Positions 28,688 to 37,597 of a stretch of DNA of 64,000 nt are shown here, one piece after another (the stretch's first letter is position 1; every line of letters begins with the position of its first letter). The translations under genes were made by a program, and so were the position numbers. The notes below the pieces were generated by a model that searched no databases, had not been told where the DNA came from, and worked only from the letters and a program-made list of their open reading frames with translations. This DNA comes from Methanomassiliicoccus sp. (GTDB lineage: Archaea; Thermoplasmatota; Thermoplasmata; Methanomassiliicoccales; Methanomassiliicoccaceae): the NCBI GenBank assembly GCA_012719175.1, contig JAAYAX010000012.1, positions 1 through 64,000 on the forward strand. Reading direction: 5' to 3'.

Positions 28688-28954
28688 ATGGGAAAGGTGG
28701 CCGCAGTATACAACATGATCCCAGAGAGCCCCGAGTCGCCTCTTGAGGACATTATCAAATCCATTCCTGGTGCGATCCCTGAAGGCGTTACGATAAACAA
28801 CGTGGTCGTCAAGCCTTTCGCCTTTGGCCTGAAGATCATCGAGATCACCTGCATCATGGACGACACCTCGGGCATCATCGAGAAATTGGAAGAGGCCCTG
28901 CGTTCCGTCCCCCAGATCCAGAGCGTGGAGAACACCACCGTTACCCTGATCTGA
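28688..28954 (+). CDS. ef1b: translation elongation factor 1-beta
   Basis: An 88-residue guanine nucleotide exchange factor for EF-1alpha: MGKVAAVYNMIPESPE, KPFAFGLKIIEITCIMDD and the C-terminal SVENTTVTLI are typical of aEF-1beta. The ATG at 28688 lies 8 bp after the zinc-ribbon gene's stop. A hairpin plus T-run terminates this unit at 28964-28995. Confidence 0.93.
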   Translation: MGKVAAVYNMIPESPESPLEDIIKSIPGAIPEGVTINNVVVKPFAFGLKIIEITCIMDDTSGIIEKLEEALRSVPQIQSVENTTVTLI

Positions 28955-28963
28955 AACCTCTTA

Positions 28964-28995
28964 CGGCGCCGAGGCGCCGAGATCGACTTTTTTTA
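28964..28995 (+). terminator. hairpin and T-run after EF-1beta
   Basis: CGGCGCC-GA-GGCGCCG (28964-28979) is a perfect 7-bp inverted repeat, followed 8 bases later by a run of seven to eight Ts. The T-run abuts the stop of the convergent acetolactate decarboxylase gene. Confidence 0.6.
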
Positions 28996-29724
28996 TCATT
29001 CCAGGTCAACTACGTACCGGGATGTGAGGTCCCATTCCGCGCGGAGGTCCGTGAGGTTCGCATCCAGCACATGGCCGCCTTTGGTCCTATCGCTGCTCAG
29101 GAAGTGGAAGTGTAGCTCCGCCGAGCTCAGGACGGAGGTGTCAGGCGGGCTCCACAGGCCGATGAGGATCCCGTCGATGCCATCATAGTCGAAGACGGTC
29201 TGCTTCTCGATGACCTCAGCGAGGGGAGGGTAGGGAGCGGCCTGCTTGGGCACCGAGCGAACGGTGACGTTGTCGAAGGTCCCGGTTATCTTGATCAGAT
29301 AGAAAGCGCCGGAAGAGGGGAGAGCGGCTTCGATCAGGCCTTTCACGCTGCTCATGTTCAAGGATCCCTGTAGGTCAATGGTGCCATCGATATCGAACCG
29401 GCTGACCTGCGCAAAGGGCGTGGTCTCATCAGAGCTGATGACCTGAACAATTCCGTCGTCCCGGGCCTTATAGCACGTGCCGTCCAGGACTATCATCTCC
29501 CCGTCCAGACCATCGAACGTCCCCAGACCGATATCACCCTGTGAGAGCACATCGCCCACAGTGGCGATACCATTATAGTTACCCTGTACAAGGTCTTCCA
29601 AAGAGCCTACCTGGTAGAGGGACTCGCGGTCCTGCTTCCGAGGAGCGGCCAGAGTGAGCATGGCCGCGGCGATTACCACAGCGATGACGGTGAGGACGAG
29701 AGCGATCTGTGCAGGGCGGTTCAT
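28996..29724 (-). CDS. budA: membrane-tethered alpha-acetolactate decarboxylase
   Basis: Converts acetolactate to acetoin. Family motifs are QGDIGLGTFDGLDGEMIVLDG, CYKARDDG and HFHFLSSDRTKGGHVLD, the latter holding the zinc-ligand histidines. The protein has 242 residues. Residues 1-27 (QIALVLTVIAVVIAAAMLTLAA) form a signal peptide or membrane anchor, so the enzyme should act outside the cytoplasm. No acetolactate synthase gene is near. The gene stands alone between convergent and divergent neighbours. Confidence 0.88.
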   Translation of the reverse strand: MNRPAQIALVLTVIAVVIAAAMLTLAAPRKQDRESLYQVGSLEDLVQGNYNGIATVGDVLSQGDIGLGTFDGLDGEMIVLDGTCYKARDDGIVQVISSDETTPFAQVSRFDIDGTIDLQGSLNMSSVKGLIEAALPSSGAFYLIKITGTFDNVTVRSVPKQAAPYPPLAEVIEKQTVFDYDGIDGILIGLWSPPDTSVLSSAELHFHFLSSDRTKGGHVLDANLTDLRAEWDLTSRYVVDLE

Positions 29725-29782
29725 GGTCCGTTCATCGCTTGCGATTTATTAAAAACGTAGGTCTGGCCAATACAAGCATATC

Positions 29783-30226
29783 TCAAGGCTCGAGCATCTC
29801 GAAGCCGGTGGGGGCATCCCTCTTCCTGATCGCATCGACACCCAGGAGCTCGATCATGATGACTTCCAGTATCTGCCACACCACCACTCCGCGGCGGATG
29901 CATCCCATGGTGGCCTTCCCTTCCCTGCCGAAGGCGGCGTGCACATGGAGCATCATGTGTCCATCTTCATTGGGGAACAATGTGCCGGAACCGGTCATCT
30001 CATGCACGTCCGGTAGCGTATAACCGAGGGGTTTCACCGGCCGGGCATCACCATCCTGGGGACCGACCACGAGCTTGCTTTCCTTGTCAGCGGCCCCGAC
30101 TACTATGAGAGCTGCGGCCCTCACGCCCTTGTCCTCGGCGAACCTCTCCAGGACCTCATGCACGACCTCACCCTGTTCGAGTCTTATGACGAAGATCCTG
30201 CCTGGCCTAGCCTCAGTGTACTTCAT
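29783..30226 (-). CDS. PPC/DUF296-domain protein
   Basis: The 147 residues cover one PPC (plants and prokaryotes conserved, DUF296) domain. Typical stretches are FVIRLEQGEVVHEVLERFAEDKGV, GAADKESKLV, EMTGSGTLFPNEDGHMMLHVHAAFGREG and GCIRRGVVVWQILEVIMIEL. The His-x-His segment matches the presumed metal site. Stand-alone prokaryotic members form trimers; their role is unclear, although the domain is linked to AT-hook DNA-binding proteins in plants. CTTATTTCTT centred about 26 nt before the ATG suggests a leaderless mRNA. Confidence 0.87.
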   Translation of the reverse strand: MKYTEARPGRIFVIRLEQGEVVHEVLERFAEDKGVRAAALIVVGAADKESKLVVGPQDGDARPVKPLGYTLPDVHEMTGSGTLFPNEDGHMMLHVHAAFGREGKATMGCIRRGVVVWQILEVIMIELLGVDAIRKRDAPTGFEMLEP

Positions 30227-30266
30227 AGGAATACAGATAAGAAATAAGGGAAAAGGAGAAAAAGGT

Positions 30267-31619
30267 TTACTCGGGGAAATCGCGGATGTATCCAGAGTCC
30301 ATCAACAGCTGGGTCTCTCCGCGGGCCCGCTTGATAGCGGTCTCTGCACGGTGCATCAGCTCGTCCCTGCTCATCTTGGTGCGGGCCACACCTGTCTCCA
30401 TGGCCTTCATTCCTACGGCGACCGCCTCCCTGGGGAACACCTCCCACTCATCCATCGTGGGCACGATGTGGGTCTCCGTCAGCCCCTTGTCCTCAGCGGT
30501 CTTGGCGATCTCCAAGGCCGCGGCGATGCACATCTCATCGGTGATCGTCCTGGCCCTCACGTCCAACGCTCCTCGGAATATGCCCGGGAAGCCCAGGGAG
30601 TTGTTGACCTGGTTGGGGAAGTCGGAGCGACCGGTGGCGATGATGCGGGCTCCAGCCTCCTTGGCCTCCCACGGCCATATCTCGGGTATGGGGTTGGCGG
30701 TGGCGAACACGATGGAATCGTCGGCCATTCCTTGGACCCATTCCTTCAGGATGGTGCCCGGTCCGGGCTTGGATGCGGCCACCACGATGTCCGCGCCCTT
30801 CATCGCCTCCTTGGCCCCGCCAACGATGTTCTCAGCGTTGGAGTGCGTGCACATGAACCACTTCTCCTTGTGAGCATCGTCGATGTCTGTCCTGCCCTGA
30901 TGCAGCGTTCCCTTGCTGTCCACCATTACGATGTTCTTGATGTCGAAGCCCGCGGAGACCATCACCCTGGCGATAGCGATGTTGGCCGCGCCCGCCCCGA
31001 TCATGGCGACCTTCGACTCGCCGATCTTCTTTCCCACAAGCTTGTGGGCGTTGATCGCTCCCGCGGTCTCGATGGTTGCGGTCCCTTGCTGGTCGTCATG
31101 CCACACGGGGATGTCCATCTCCGCCCGGAGGCGGTCCAGGATCTCGAAGCACTTGGGGTTCTCTATGTCCTCGAGGTTTATGCCTCCAAAGGAGGGGGCC
31201 AGGTACTTGACGGTCTTGATAATCTCCTCAGGGTCCTTGGTGTCCAAACAAATGGGCACGGCGTCCACGCCTCCCAGGTACTTGAACAGCAGGGCCTTAC
31301 CCTCCATCACCGGCAGGCCGGCCTCGGGCCCGATGTCCCCCAGACCGAGGACCCTAGTGCCATCGGAGACGACCGCCACCATGTTGCCCTTGGCAGTATG
31401 ATCGTAAACCTTCTCAGGGTGGGCTTTGATGTCCTTGCAGGGCTCAGCAACGCCGGGGGTGTACCAGATGGCGAAATCCTGAAAGCTCTTGACCGGGCAC
31501 TTGGCGGTGACCTCGATCTTCCCTTCGTAGAAGGGGTGGTATTTCATCGCCAGCCTGGCCGGCTCGTACGCTTTCTTCAACATCTCTTCCTCGGTCTTTT
31601 TGTCCATGGTCATAAGCAA
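30267..31619 (-). CDS. NAD(P)-dependent malic enzyme
   Basis: Oxidatively decarboxylates malate to pyruvate. The 450-residue protein has the N-terminal malic domain (FAIWYTPGVAEPCKDI; SDGTRVLGLGDIGPEAGLPVMEGKA; CLDTKDPEEI) and the NAD(P)-binding Rossmann domain (KVAMIGAGAANIAIARVMVSAG). It lacks the phosphotransacetylase-like extension of large bacterial MaeB. On the minus strand TTTTATAATATGATG (about 31675-31689) is a likely TATA box, implying a leader of roughly 40 nt. Cofactor preference is not clear. Confidence 0.93.
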   Translation of the reverse strand: MLMTMDKKTEEEMLKKAYEPARLAMKYHPFYEGKIEVTAKCPVKSFQDFAIWYTPGVAEPCKDIKAHPEKVYDHTAKGNMVAVVSDGTRVLGLGDIGPEAGLPVMEGKALLFKYLGGVDAVPICLDTKDPEEIIKTVKYLAPSFGGINLEDIENPKCFEILDRLRAEMDIPVWHDDQQGTATIETAGAINAHKLVGKKIGESKVAMIGAGAANIAIARVMVSAGFDIKNIVMVDSKGTLHQGRTDIDDAHKEKWFMCTHSNAENIVGGAKEAMKGADIVVAASKPGPGTILKEWVQGMADDSIVFATANPIPEIWPWEAKEAGARIIATGRSDFPNQVNNSLGFPGIFRGALDVRARTITDEMCIAAALEIAKTAEDKGLTETHIVPTMDEWEVFPREAVAVGMKAMETGVARTKMSRDELMHRAETAIKRARGETQLLMDSGYIRDFPE

Positions 31620-31846
31620 CGACTCCGCCGGGTTAGGATCTGTTTTTCAGGGCCCGGTTGTCTCGAAATCTTACATCATATTATAAAAGGATTAGCAGGG
31701 ATTTGCCTGCGAACCGTTGCTTTCTCGCTCGTTATAGTGCTCGTCCATACGATTATCGTACCTGATAGTGGAGCTTTGCTCCACGGTTTGAGCAGGACAT
31801 ACCAGGAGGCGCACCGACCATCGCAATATCGTGGCAAGGGCCCATT

Positions 31847-31854
31847 TGATATAT
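31847..31854 (+). promoter_or_regulatory. TATA box for the COG1031 radical SAM gene
   Basis: TGATATAT is centred 26 nt before the ATG at 31877, so transcription should start at that codon. This decides against the ATG at 31853, which would lie inside the TATA box. Confidence 0.6.
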
Positions 31855-31876
31855 GCCTCCGCTCTTACTTCGGTCC

Positions 31877-33490
31877 ATGGCCAAGGTCCGGAGGGCGCTC
31901 ATCATCGACGGATATGTTGACGAGCCTGCCTGCCTGGGGGTCCCACCTTACGTTTCGCCGCAGACAAGGGCCGCTGTGGGCGCAGCCAGGGAGGCAGGGG
32001 CCGAGCCCATGTTACTCACCGTGGAGCAGTGGCGCCGGGGAACTCCGTTGCCCAAGGCCGATCTCAGCCTCATCATCGCCGGTTCCGCCGTTCCCGGAAG
32101 GTACCTAAGGGCCATGCCTGCGTCTGGCAGGGAGATAGGAGAGCTGTCAACGTTAATGCAAGGAGTGACAGTGTTAGGTGGCCCGGCTTCCTCTGAAGTT
32201 AGATATTTGGACATGTTCCACCACCTCGCCCGCGTGGACGCGGCCGCGAGGATCTATGATATCCTGACCGGAACGGAGAGCGGGGAACGGTGTAGGACCA
32301 TGGAGGAATGGAACACCTGGCTGCTGTCAGGGGCGGACTCTGTGCTCTCTCACCCCGATTATCCTCAGCCGTTGATCGCGGAGGTGGAGACCTACAGAGG
32401 ATGCGTACGGTACCGATCTGGAGGCTGCTCCTTCTGCATCGAGCCCCTCAAGGGCGTTCCCGCCTTCCGCGACCAGGACGATATATTCGCCGAGTGTCGA
32501 AGGCTCCGTGACCTTGGGGTCACCAACCTGAGGCTGGGGGCGCAGACGTGCATCCTATCTTATAAGGCCGACCTCACGGCCGGTGATCCGCCCCGGCCGG
32601 ACCCCAGTGCCGTAGAGTCCCTGTTCTCCCGCGTGTCCTCGCTGCATTTCGATGTCCTTCACGTGGACAATGCCAATCCGGCGGTGGTGGCCACGTACCC
32701 CCAGGAAGCGGAGGAGGTTTTGATATCTTTGGTCCGCCATTGCACCAGCGGCAACGTGCTGGCGCTGGGTTTGGAGAGCGCCGATCCTGCGGTGGCGAGG
32801 GTAAACAATCTGAACTCCACCTCAGAACAGGCGCTCGACGCGATCCGAGCCATCAATCGCATCGGTGGCAACGTTGGTACCTCCGGTCTTCCTGAGCTCC
32901 TTCCAGGGCTGAACTTTATCGTCGGCCTCGAGGGGGAGACCGAGGACAGCTTGCGAATGAACGAGAAGTTTTTGCGGACGGTGCTAGCCGAGGGGCTGCT
33001 CCTGCGGCGGATCAATGTCCGTCAGGTGATCCCCGTGCGCAAAGCGTTCCCCCGTACCGTTGACCACTCCGAGTTCGTCCGCTTCAAAGAGATGGTGCGA
33101 CGGGATATCGATCTTCCCATGCTTCGAAGGATGTTGCCCCAGGGCAGGGTCCTGAGGAAAGTGTACACTGAGCTAAGGGACGGCAACACCACCTTCGGCC
33201 GCCAAATCGGAAGCTATCCGCTATTGATAGGGATCCCTTATCCTGTGGAGGTGGGCCGGTTCGTGGATGTTGCGGTCATCGAATGGGGGTTCCGGAGCAT
33301 TACCGCCATAGAGCATCCGTTGAACGTCAATAGCTGCTCTATAAAGGCCCTTGAGGCCTTGCCTGGGGTGGGAAGGAAGAGGGCGATACGCATCTTCCGA
33401 AAGCGCCCGCTAAGGGGGGAGGCGGACCTGGTGGCAGCCCTTGACGATGCAGCAGTGGCGTCATCCATATCTCACCTCTTGAGCTATTGA
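31877..33490 (+). CDS. radical SAM Fe-S oxidoreductase, COG1031-type, with C-terminal helix-hairpin-helix
   Basis: A 537-residue archaeal radical SAM protein. After an N-terminal domain (ALIIDGYVDEPACLGVPPYVSP) comes the radical SAM core with an unusual cluster motif C176-x7-C184-x2-C187 (RGCVRYRSGGCSFC) and NFIVGLEGETED. The C-terminus has a helix-hairpin-helix (ALEALPGVGRKRAIRIF), which suggests nucleic-acid binding. This matches COG1031, widespread in euryarchaea, function unknown; an RNA-modifying role is only a guess. The start follows from the TATA box at 31847. Confidence 0.85.
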   Translation: MAKVRRALIIDGYVDEPACLGVPPYVSPQTRAAVGAAREAGAEPMLLTVEQWRRGTPLPKADLSLIIAGSAVPGRYLRAMPASGREIGELSTLMQGVTVLGGPASSEVRYLDMFHHLARVDAAARIYDILTGTESGERCRTMEEWNTWLLSGADSVLSHPDYPQPLIAEVETYRGCVRYRSGGCSFCIEPLKGVPAFRDQDDIFAECRRLRDLGVTNLRLGAQTCILSYKADLTAGDPPRPDPSAVESLFSRVSSLHFDVLHVDNANPAVVATYPQEAEEVLISLVRHCTSGNVLALGLESADPAVARVNNLNSTSEQALDAIRAINRIGGNVGTSGLPELLPGLNFIVGLEGETEDSLRMNEKFLRTVLAEGLLLRRINVRQVIPVRKAFPRTVDHSEFVRFKEMVRRDIDLPMLRRMLPQGRVLRKVYTELRDGNTTFGRQIGSYPLLIGIPYPVEVGRFVDVAVIEWGFRSITAIEHPLNVNSCSIKALEALPGVGRKRAIRIFRKRPLRGEADLVAALDDAAVASSISHLLSY

Positions 33491-33507
33491 CCGTAAGAGA
33501 ATTCTGA

Positions 33508-33518
33508 AAATATTTATC
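33508..33518 (+). promoter_or_regulatory. TATA box for priL
   Basis: AAATATTTATC lies about 28 nt before the tandem GTG-ATG start (33539/33542) and there is no ribosome-binding site, so a leaderless mRNA is likely. Confidence 0.5.
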
Positions 33519-33541
33519 CCCGCACCACCTGTCCAACGGTG

Positions 33542-34633
33542 ATGGACGTCCTTCACTATGCCAGGTATCCGTTCCTCAAGGATGCGGCCGAGCATGTGAG
33601 GGACCGGGGAGTGACCTTGGAGGACCTTCTGACCCATGAGGCCTACCGGCAGGCCCGGGCACGCGGGAAGGCGCGGGTCATCGATGCCTTGGAGGAGGGA
33701 GTGATCGGCCTACGCCCCATGGGCACGGAGGAGGACCTGTTGGAGGAGATCCTCTCGTATCCGGTCGCCAGGATGTTCGTGTCCGGCGTCAACGACAGGT
33801 TCCTCACCAAGCGCTACGCCCTCGCTGAGGGTGTGGCCATGGACACTAGATTGGAGAAGGAGAACATGGAGGTTGTAGAGGAGGTCGCCTTCCAGCTCGG
33901 TGTCAGGCTTAATACAGAGGGCGACGGGATGATGATGCACTTCTCTGACTACCTGCGGTACACGTCCCGCATGCGCAGCAAGGAATGGAAGCTCATCAAT
34001 ACGGAGGTCAAGGAGGGTCAGGTCGCCCTGAGCCAGGTGAAGCTGGCCAGAGTTCTACAACAGGCCCTTCAGGACCGCATTGAGGAGGAGCTGCCGCTTC
34101 CTGTGGACACCTTCATCAACACCGCCCTGGGGGCGGACCTCCAGGAACTGAAGGTCCGGACCGCCGTGAAGAGAGAACAATTCAAGGCCGAGGACTTCGG
34201 CAGGATAAGCGTCGAGAACTTTCCGCCCTGCATCAACCACCTCATAGGGATGGCCCAGGCCGGAGAGAACATACCTCATCTAGGCCGCTTTGCCCTCACA
34301 GCATTCCTGCACCATATCGGCCTGTCCTCGGACGATATCCTGGCACTGTACGCTACCTCTCCAGATTTCGATCAGGCCAAGACCAAATATCAGGTGGACC
34401 ACATCACTGGCCAGACCTCAGGAACTGAGTACACACCTCCAGAGTGCGCTACTATGAAGAGCTATGGCATATGCTTTGAGCCGGACAATCTGTGCACTAA
34501 CCCTAAGGCCAACGTCAAGCACCCTCTGAGCTACTACCGCATCAAGAACCTGCCCCGAAAAGGGGTAAAGGGTGAGAAGGTGCCTACCCCTTCAACCGAT
34601 TCCAGATCGTCACCGCCCGCTGAACCGCGGTGA
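33542..34633 (+). CDS. priL: DNA primase large subunit
   Basis: Regulatory subunit of archaeal primase. Of about 363 residues, the N-terminal half is helical. The C-terminal domain carries the four iron-sulfur cysteines C230, C302, C311 and C318 (FPPCINHL, PPECATMKSYGICFEPDNLC). YARYPFLKDAAEHV at the N-terminus is typical. A GTG one codon earlier is also possible. The Ser/Pro-rich end runs 50 bp into the 3' end of the convergent phosphotransferase gene. priS is not in the window. Confidence 0.93.
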   Translation: MDVLHYARYPFLKDAAEHVRDRGVTLEDLLTHEAYRQARARGKARVIDALEEGVIGLRPMGTEEDLLEEILSYPVARMFVSGVNDRFLTKRYALAEGVAMDTRLEKENMEVVEEVAFQLGVRLNTEGDGMMMHFSDYLRYTSRMRSKEWKLINTEVKEGQVALSQVKLARVLQQALQDRIEEELPLPVDTFINTALGADLQELKVRTAVKREQFKAEDFGRISVENFPPCINHLIGMAQAGENIPHLGRFALTAFLHHIGLSSDDILALYATSPDFDQAKTKYQVDHITGQTSGTEYTPPECATMKSYGICFEPDNLCTNPKANVKHPLSYYRIKNLPRKGVKGEKVPTPSTDSRSSPPAEPR

Positions 34634-35264
34634 TGTTGCCCACCACCGCGAACCACAGCATGACCAGCTCGAAGGCCGAGAGGCGTATGGAATCGGTGAT
34701 CTCCAGGAAGCCATACTGGTAGTAAGGGGTAGGATCGCCTGCAGGGATGTTGCCCGGGAGAAGGAGCATGAACACGATCTGCAGGAGCGCGGCCGCGGTC
34801 AGCAGGACCACCCGGTCCGCTCTTCCGAGAAGACCGGCGTACAGCCTCCCCGCCCCTATCGCCTGGGATTGGGTACCCATATAGCTGGTGAGAAGAACGC
34901 CTATGATGGCCATTATGCCTATGTAGGGATTGCACCATGCGGACACGGCCACCGCCCCTATCATCACTACATCGGAGTAGCGGTCCAGGATGTGGTCCAG
35001 CACGTCTCCCTGCTTAGAGGCTTTACCGGTGAGACGGGCGACCTTGCCGTCGATGGCATCGAGAAAGCCGCTCACCAATATAGCAACCGCCGACAAGGGT
35101 AGTAACAGCTCCCAGTAGTAAGGGCTGAAGAACAGCAGCAGACCAGCCACCCACGCCATCGCGAAGGAGGCCCAGGATATCGTATTGGGATCGAACCGGG
35201 ACATCGCCTTGGCGACGGGGGTGATGATGAACTCTACACTGTCACGCTTCGAGTCTAATACCAT
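34584..35264 (-). CDS. CDP-alcohol phosphatidyltransferase (probable archaetidylinositol-phosphate synthase)
   Basis: Integral membrane enzyme of ether-lipid headgroup synthesis, 226 residues with about six membrane segments. The catalytic motif is complete: D69-x2-D72-G73-x2-A76-R77-x8-G86-x3-D90-x3-D94 (FLDAIDGKVAR...GDVLDHILD). The family uses a CDP-activated lipid and an alcohol acceptor; inositol-1-phosphate is the most common acceptor for archaeal proteins of this size, which is an inference. It overlaps the kinase gene upstream by 10 bp. Its 3' end overlaps priL by 50 bp on the opposite strand. Confidence 0.85.
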   Translation of the reverse strand: MVLDSKRDSVEFIITPVAKAMSRFDPNTISWASFAMAWVAGLLLFFSPYYWELLLPLSAVAILVSGFLDAIDGKVARLTGKASKQGDVLDHILDRYSDVVMIGAVAVSAWCNPYIGIMAIIGVLLTSYMGTQSQAIGAGRLYAGLLGRADRVVLLTAAALLQIVFMLLLPGNIPAGDPTPYYQYGFLEITDSIRLSAFELVMLWFAVVGNITAVQRAVTIWNRLKG

Positions 35265-35782
35265 CCCATTACCTCCTGGCTCCAGTCCACATGACCGACC
35301 TCGTACTTTTTCCTTTCTCCGGCCAGGATCTCCTCCACTGAGGCTACGGCCTGCTCTGTGGTCAGTTCGGTGGTGTCCAGCTCTACCGTCTCGCGGCCTG
35401 ATTCCACCGCCTCGACGAGGATTACGTCCAAGGCCTCCGCCTCAACGTTCTCCTGCACTTTGGCAGGAGGCCAATCCCTAGCCTCCAGCCTCTTCCTGAG
35501 GACCGAGGGGCGGCATCTCAGTACCAGGACCAGATCGGGGTCGACATAATGGGAGAGATGACCGACGAGTATGACGTCTCCGTCCGGCAGCAGGGACGGG
35601 ATCCGTTCTGAGAGTTCTTCTGGGTCCACCTCTAGGCTGCCCCTCTCCTCATCCATGCCGGCATAGAGGTGGTGCTCCCTCACAAGATCGCCCAGCTCCA
35701 CCACGGTGCGGCCTTTGCTGGCGAGAGAAGCTCCCACGCTGCTCTTGCCGGTCCCGGGGGTGCCGGTTATGGAAAGTATCAC
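35255..35782 (-). CDS. AK6/Fap7-like adenylate kinase
   Basis: A small P-loop kinase of 175 residues: GTPGTGKSSVG, a short lid, VGHLSHYVDPDLVLVLRC and RDWPPAKVQENVEAEALDVIL. It resembles archaeal and eukaryotic AK6/Fap7 proteins, which act in small-subunit ribosome maturation. The frame is open to 35821, but GTG 35782 gives the family N-terminus (VILSITGTPGTGK). A T-rich TATA-like stretch about 26 nt upstream fits a leaderless start there. Confidence 0.85.
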   Translation of the reverse strand: MILSITGTPGTGKSSVGASLASKGRTVVELGDLVREHHLYAGMDEERGSLEVDPEELSERIPSLLPDGDVILVGHLSHYVDPDLVLVLRCRPSVLRKRLEARDWPPAKVQENVEAEALDVILVEAVESGRETVELDTTELTTEQAVASVEEILAGERKKYEVGHVDWSQEVMGWY

Positions 35783-35925
35783 GATCTCAAGAACAGGCAG
35801 CAGTGATAAAAAAACATCCATGCGGACCGGGCTCGTCCCGTCCGCAGTGACTCCCCATGGACCTTCCCCAAAGCCATTGAGCGTTCGTAGACTCCAATGT
35901 GAATATTAAAGAAGTGCTGGAGCAT
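35779..35925 (-). other. possible 48-codon leader ORF upstream of the AK6-like kinase
   Basis: On the minus strand an ATG at 35925 opens a 48-codon frame (MLQHFFNIHIGVYERSMALG and onward) whose TGA overlaps the kinase start as GTGA. A TATA-like TATATATAAAC (35937-35947) lies just upstream. A GC-rich hairpin (GCGGAC...GTCCGC) and a T-run sit inside. It could be a coupled leader peptide, a small RNA with a terminator, or chance. The composition is not clearly protein-like. Confidence 0.25.
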
Positions 35926-36030
35926 GCTACAATTAAGTTTATATATAGGAATCCTAGGCCGAACGTTCCGTTTTGGCCCAAATAGGTATCCATGGTCAAT
36001 TAACGGAGCTAAGGCCCTGATGGGGCAGGT

Positions 36031-36834
36031 TTATTCCTGGCAACGATCCAGGAGGGCATCAGCGAACAGCAGGCGGGCAAGAGCGTCCCTGCGGCATGCC
36101 TCGGCCCGTCGTCTCATTGTAGACGGGCACTCTATATCAAAGCAGAACCCGTAATCTATGTCCATCAGGGTCAGGCCCTCAGGGACCGCCAGGCCGAACG
36201 ATATGCCCCTGGCACCGCTGCCGTCCAACGCCACACTCACATCCTCCAGTGAGGCTTTACCTTCCCCTACCTTGATCATGCTGGCCACGATACGCCGGAC
36301 CATGTTGCGCAGGAACTCCCGCGCCTTCAGATCTATCACCAGGCTATCTCCCAGGGCCATAGCCGACACCGATTCCAGGGTCTTGATGGTGGCACGGCCT
36401 TCAGGCTTGCAGAAGTGGCGGAAATCGTGCCGGCCCTCGAAGAGGCGGGAGCATTCCACCACCTTCTCCATGTTTAGGCCCTCACTGCTCATCATGTACC
36501 GATACCATCGACCCTGGGCCCGACGAGGGGTGAAGGCATGAGCGACCTCCGCAAGCCCATACACATAAACGTCCTCGACGGCGGAGTTGACCGCCCGCAG
36601 GAGGGCCTCACGGGGAAAATCAGTGTCAAAGGCCGCGACGTTCCCCAGTGCGCTTACTCCCCTGTCAGTTCGGCTCGCGAAACGGAAACGGGATGCGGAG
36701 ACCGATTCGATGGCCCCTACCTTGAGCAACGCGTTGATGATCTCGGACTCCACCGTGCGCTCCCCCGGCTGCCTCTGGGAGCCCATGAAGGAGCGGCCGT
36801 CGTAAGCGAGCTTGATCGCAGCGTGCCAGACCAC
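36031..36834 (-). CDS. truA: tRNA pseudouridine synthase A
   Basis: Isomerises uridines 38-40 in the tRNA anticodon arm. Key features are AAIKLAYDGRSFMGSQRQPG, the catalytic Asp57 in SRTDRGVSALGN, and RRAQGRWYRYM. The frame runs on to 37023, but that part lies antisense to the trmJ gene and lacks family similarity. GTG 36834 gives a normal 267-residue protein, and CATTAATAG lies about 27 nt upstream. The promoter is shared divergently with trmJ. Confidence 0.9.
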   Translation of the reverse strand: MVWHAAIKLAYDGRSFMGSQRQPGERTVESEIINALLKVGAIESVSASRFRFASRTDRGVSALGNVAAFDTDFPREALLRAVNSAVEDVYVYGLAEVAHAFTPRRAQGRWYRYMMSSEGLNMEKVVECSRLFEGRHDFRHFCKPEGRATIKTLESVSAMALGDSLVIDLKAREFLRNMVRRIVASMIKVGEGKASLEDVSVALDGSGARGISFGLAVPEGLTLMDIDYGFCFDIECPSTMRRRAEACRRDALARLLFADALLDRCQE

Positions 36835-36877
36835 ATCAGGATTAAGTAGAACTGCTCTATTAATGGTTCCGAGCGGC

Positions 36878-37597
36878 ATGGTAGATTTCAGGGTAGTTCT
36901 GGTAGAGCCAGAGCACGAGGGGAACGTGGGGGCGGTGGCCCGTTCGATGGGCAACTTCGCCTTCGAGGACCTGGTCTTGGTCGACCCCTGCCCCATAGGG
37001 GATGAGGCGTTCAAGAGGGCCAAGCATGCCGGTCATATTCTGGAGAGAGCGGCCGTGGTAGGCACGGTGGAGGAGGCCATCAGGGACTGCTCACTGGTGG
37101 TGGGCACGACAGGTATCGTCACCCATGGGCCGAGGCGTTACATCCGCATACCCATGAGCCCGCGGGAACTGGCTGCAAAGACCGCTGATCATGATGGACG
37201 CATAGCCTTGCTGTTCGGCCGAGAGGGATTGGGGCTCACACAGGACGAGCTGTCCAAATGCGATCTTCTTGTGCACATCCCCTCGGATGACGCGTATCCC
37301 GTGCTGAACCTATCGCACGCTGTGACCGTGGTCATATACGAGCTGTACCTTGCGGAGGGGCACCGCACCTCCCGCGTTCCTGTATCCTCTGAGGAGGAGC
37401 GGGAGCTGCTCTACAAGTTCTTCTCCGACCTACTGGAAGCGATAGACTACCCCGAGTTCCGGAGGGAGAACACAGAGATAATGTTCCGGAGGATGATGGG
37501 GAGGTCTGTTCCCACGAAGTGGGAGTTCTACACCATCATGGGTGTCATCGGAGATGCCGCCAAGCTCATCGATGGGAGGAAAAAACTACCTCGGTGA
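36878..37597 (+). CDS. trmJ: SPOUT tRNA 2'-O-methyltransferase (TrmJ-like)
   Basis: The 239-residue protein has the SpoU/TrmJ knot motifs: VVLVEPEHEGNVGAVARSMGNF, ALLFGREGLGLTQDEL and VLNLSHAVTVVIYEL. TrmJ methylates the 2'-O of nucleotide 32 in tRNAs. The upstream frame to 36812 overlaps truA, so ATG 36878 is used. Its 3' end overlaps that of ftsZ by 12 bp. With truA it makes a divergent pair of anticodon-arm modification genes. Confidence 0.88.
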   Translation: MVDFRVVLVEPEHEGNVGAVARSMGNFAFEDLVLVDPCPIGDEAFKRAKHAGHILERAAVVGTVEEAIRDCSLVVGTTGIVTHGPRRYIRIPMSPRELAAKTADHDGRIALLFGREGLGLTQDELSKCDLLVHIPSDDAYPVLNLSHAVTVVIYELYLAEGHRTSRVPVSSEEERELLYKFFSDLLEAIDYPEFRRENTEIMFRRMMGRSVPTKWEFYTIMGVIGDAAKLIDGRKKLPR

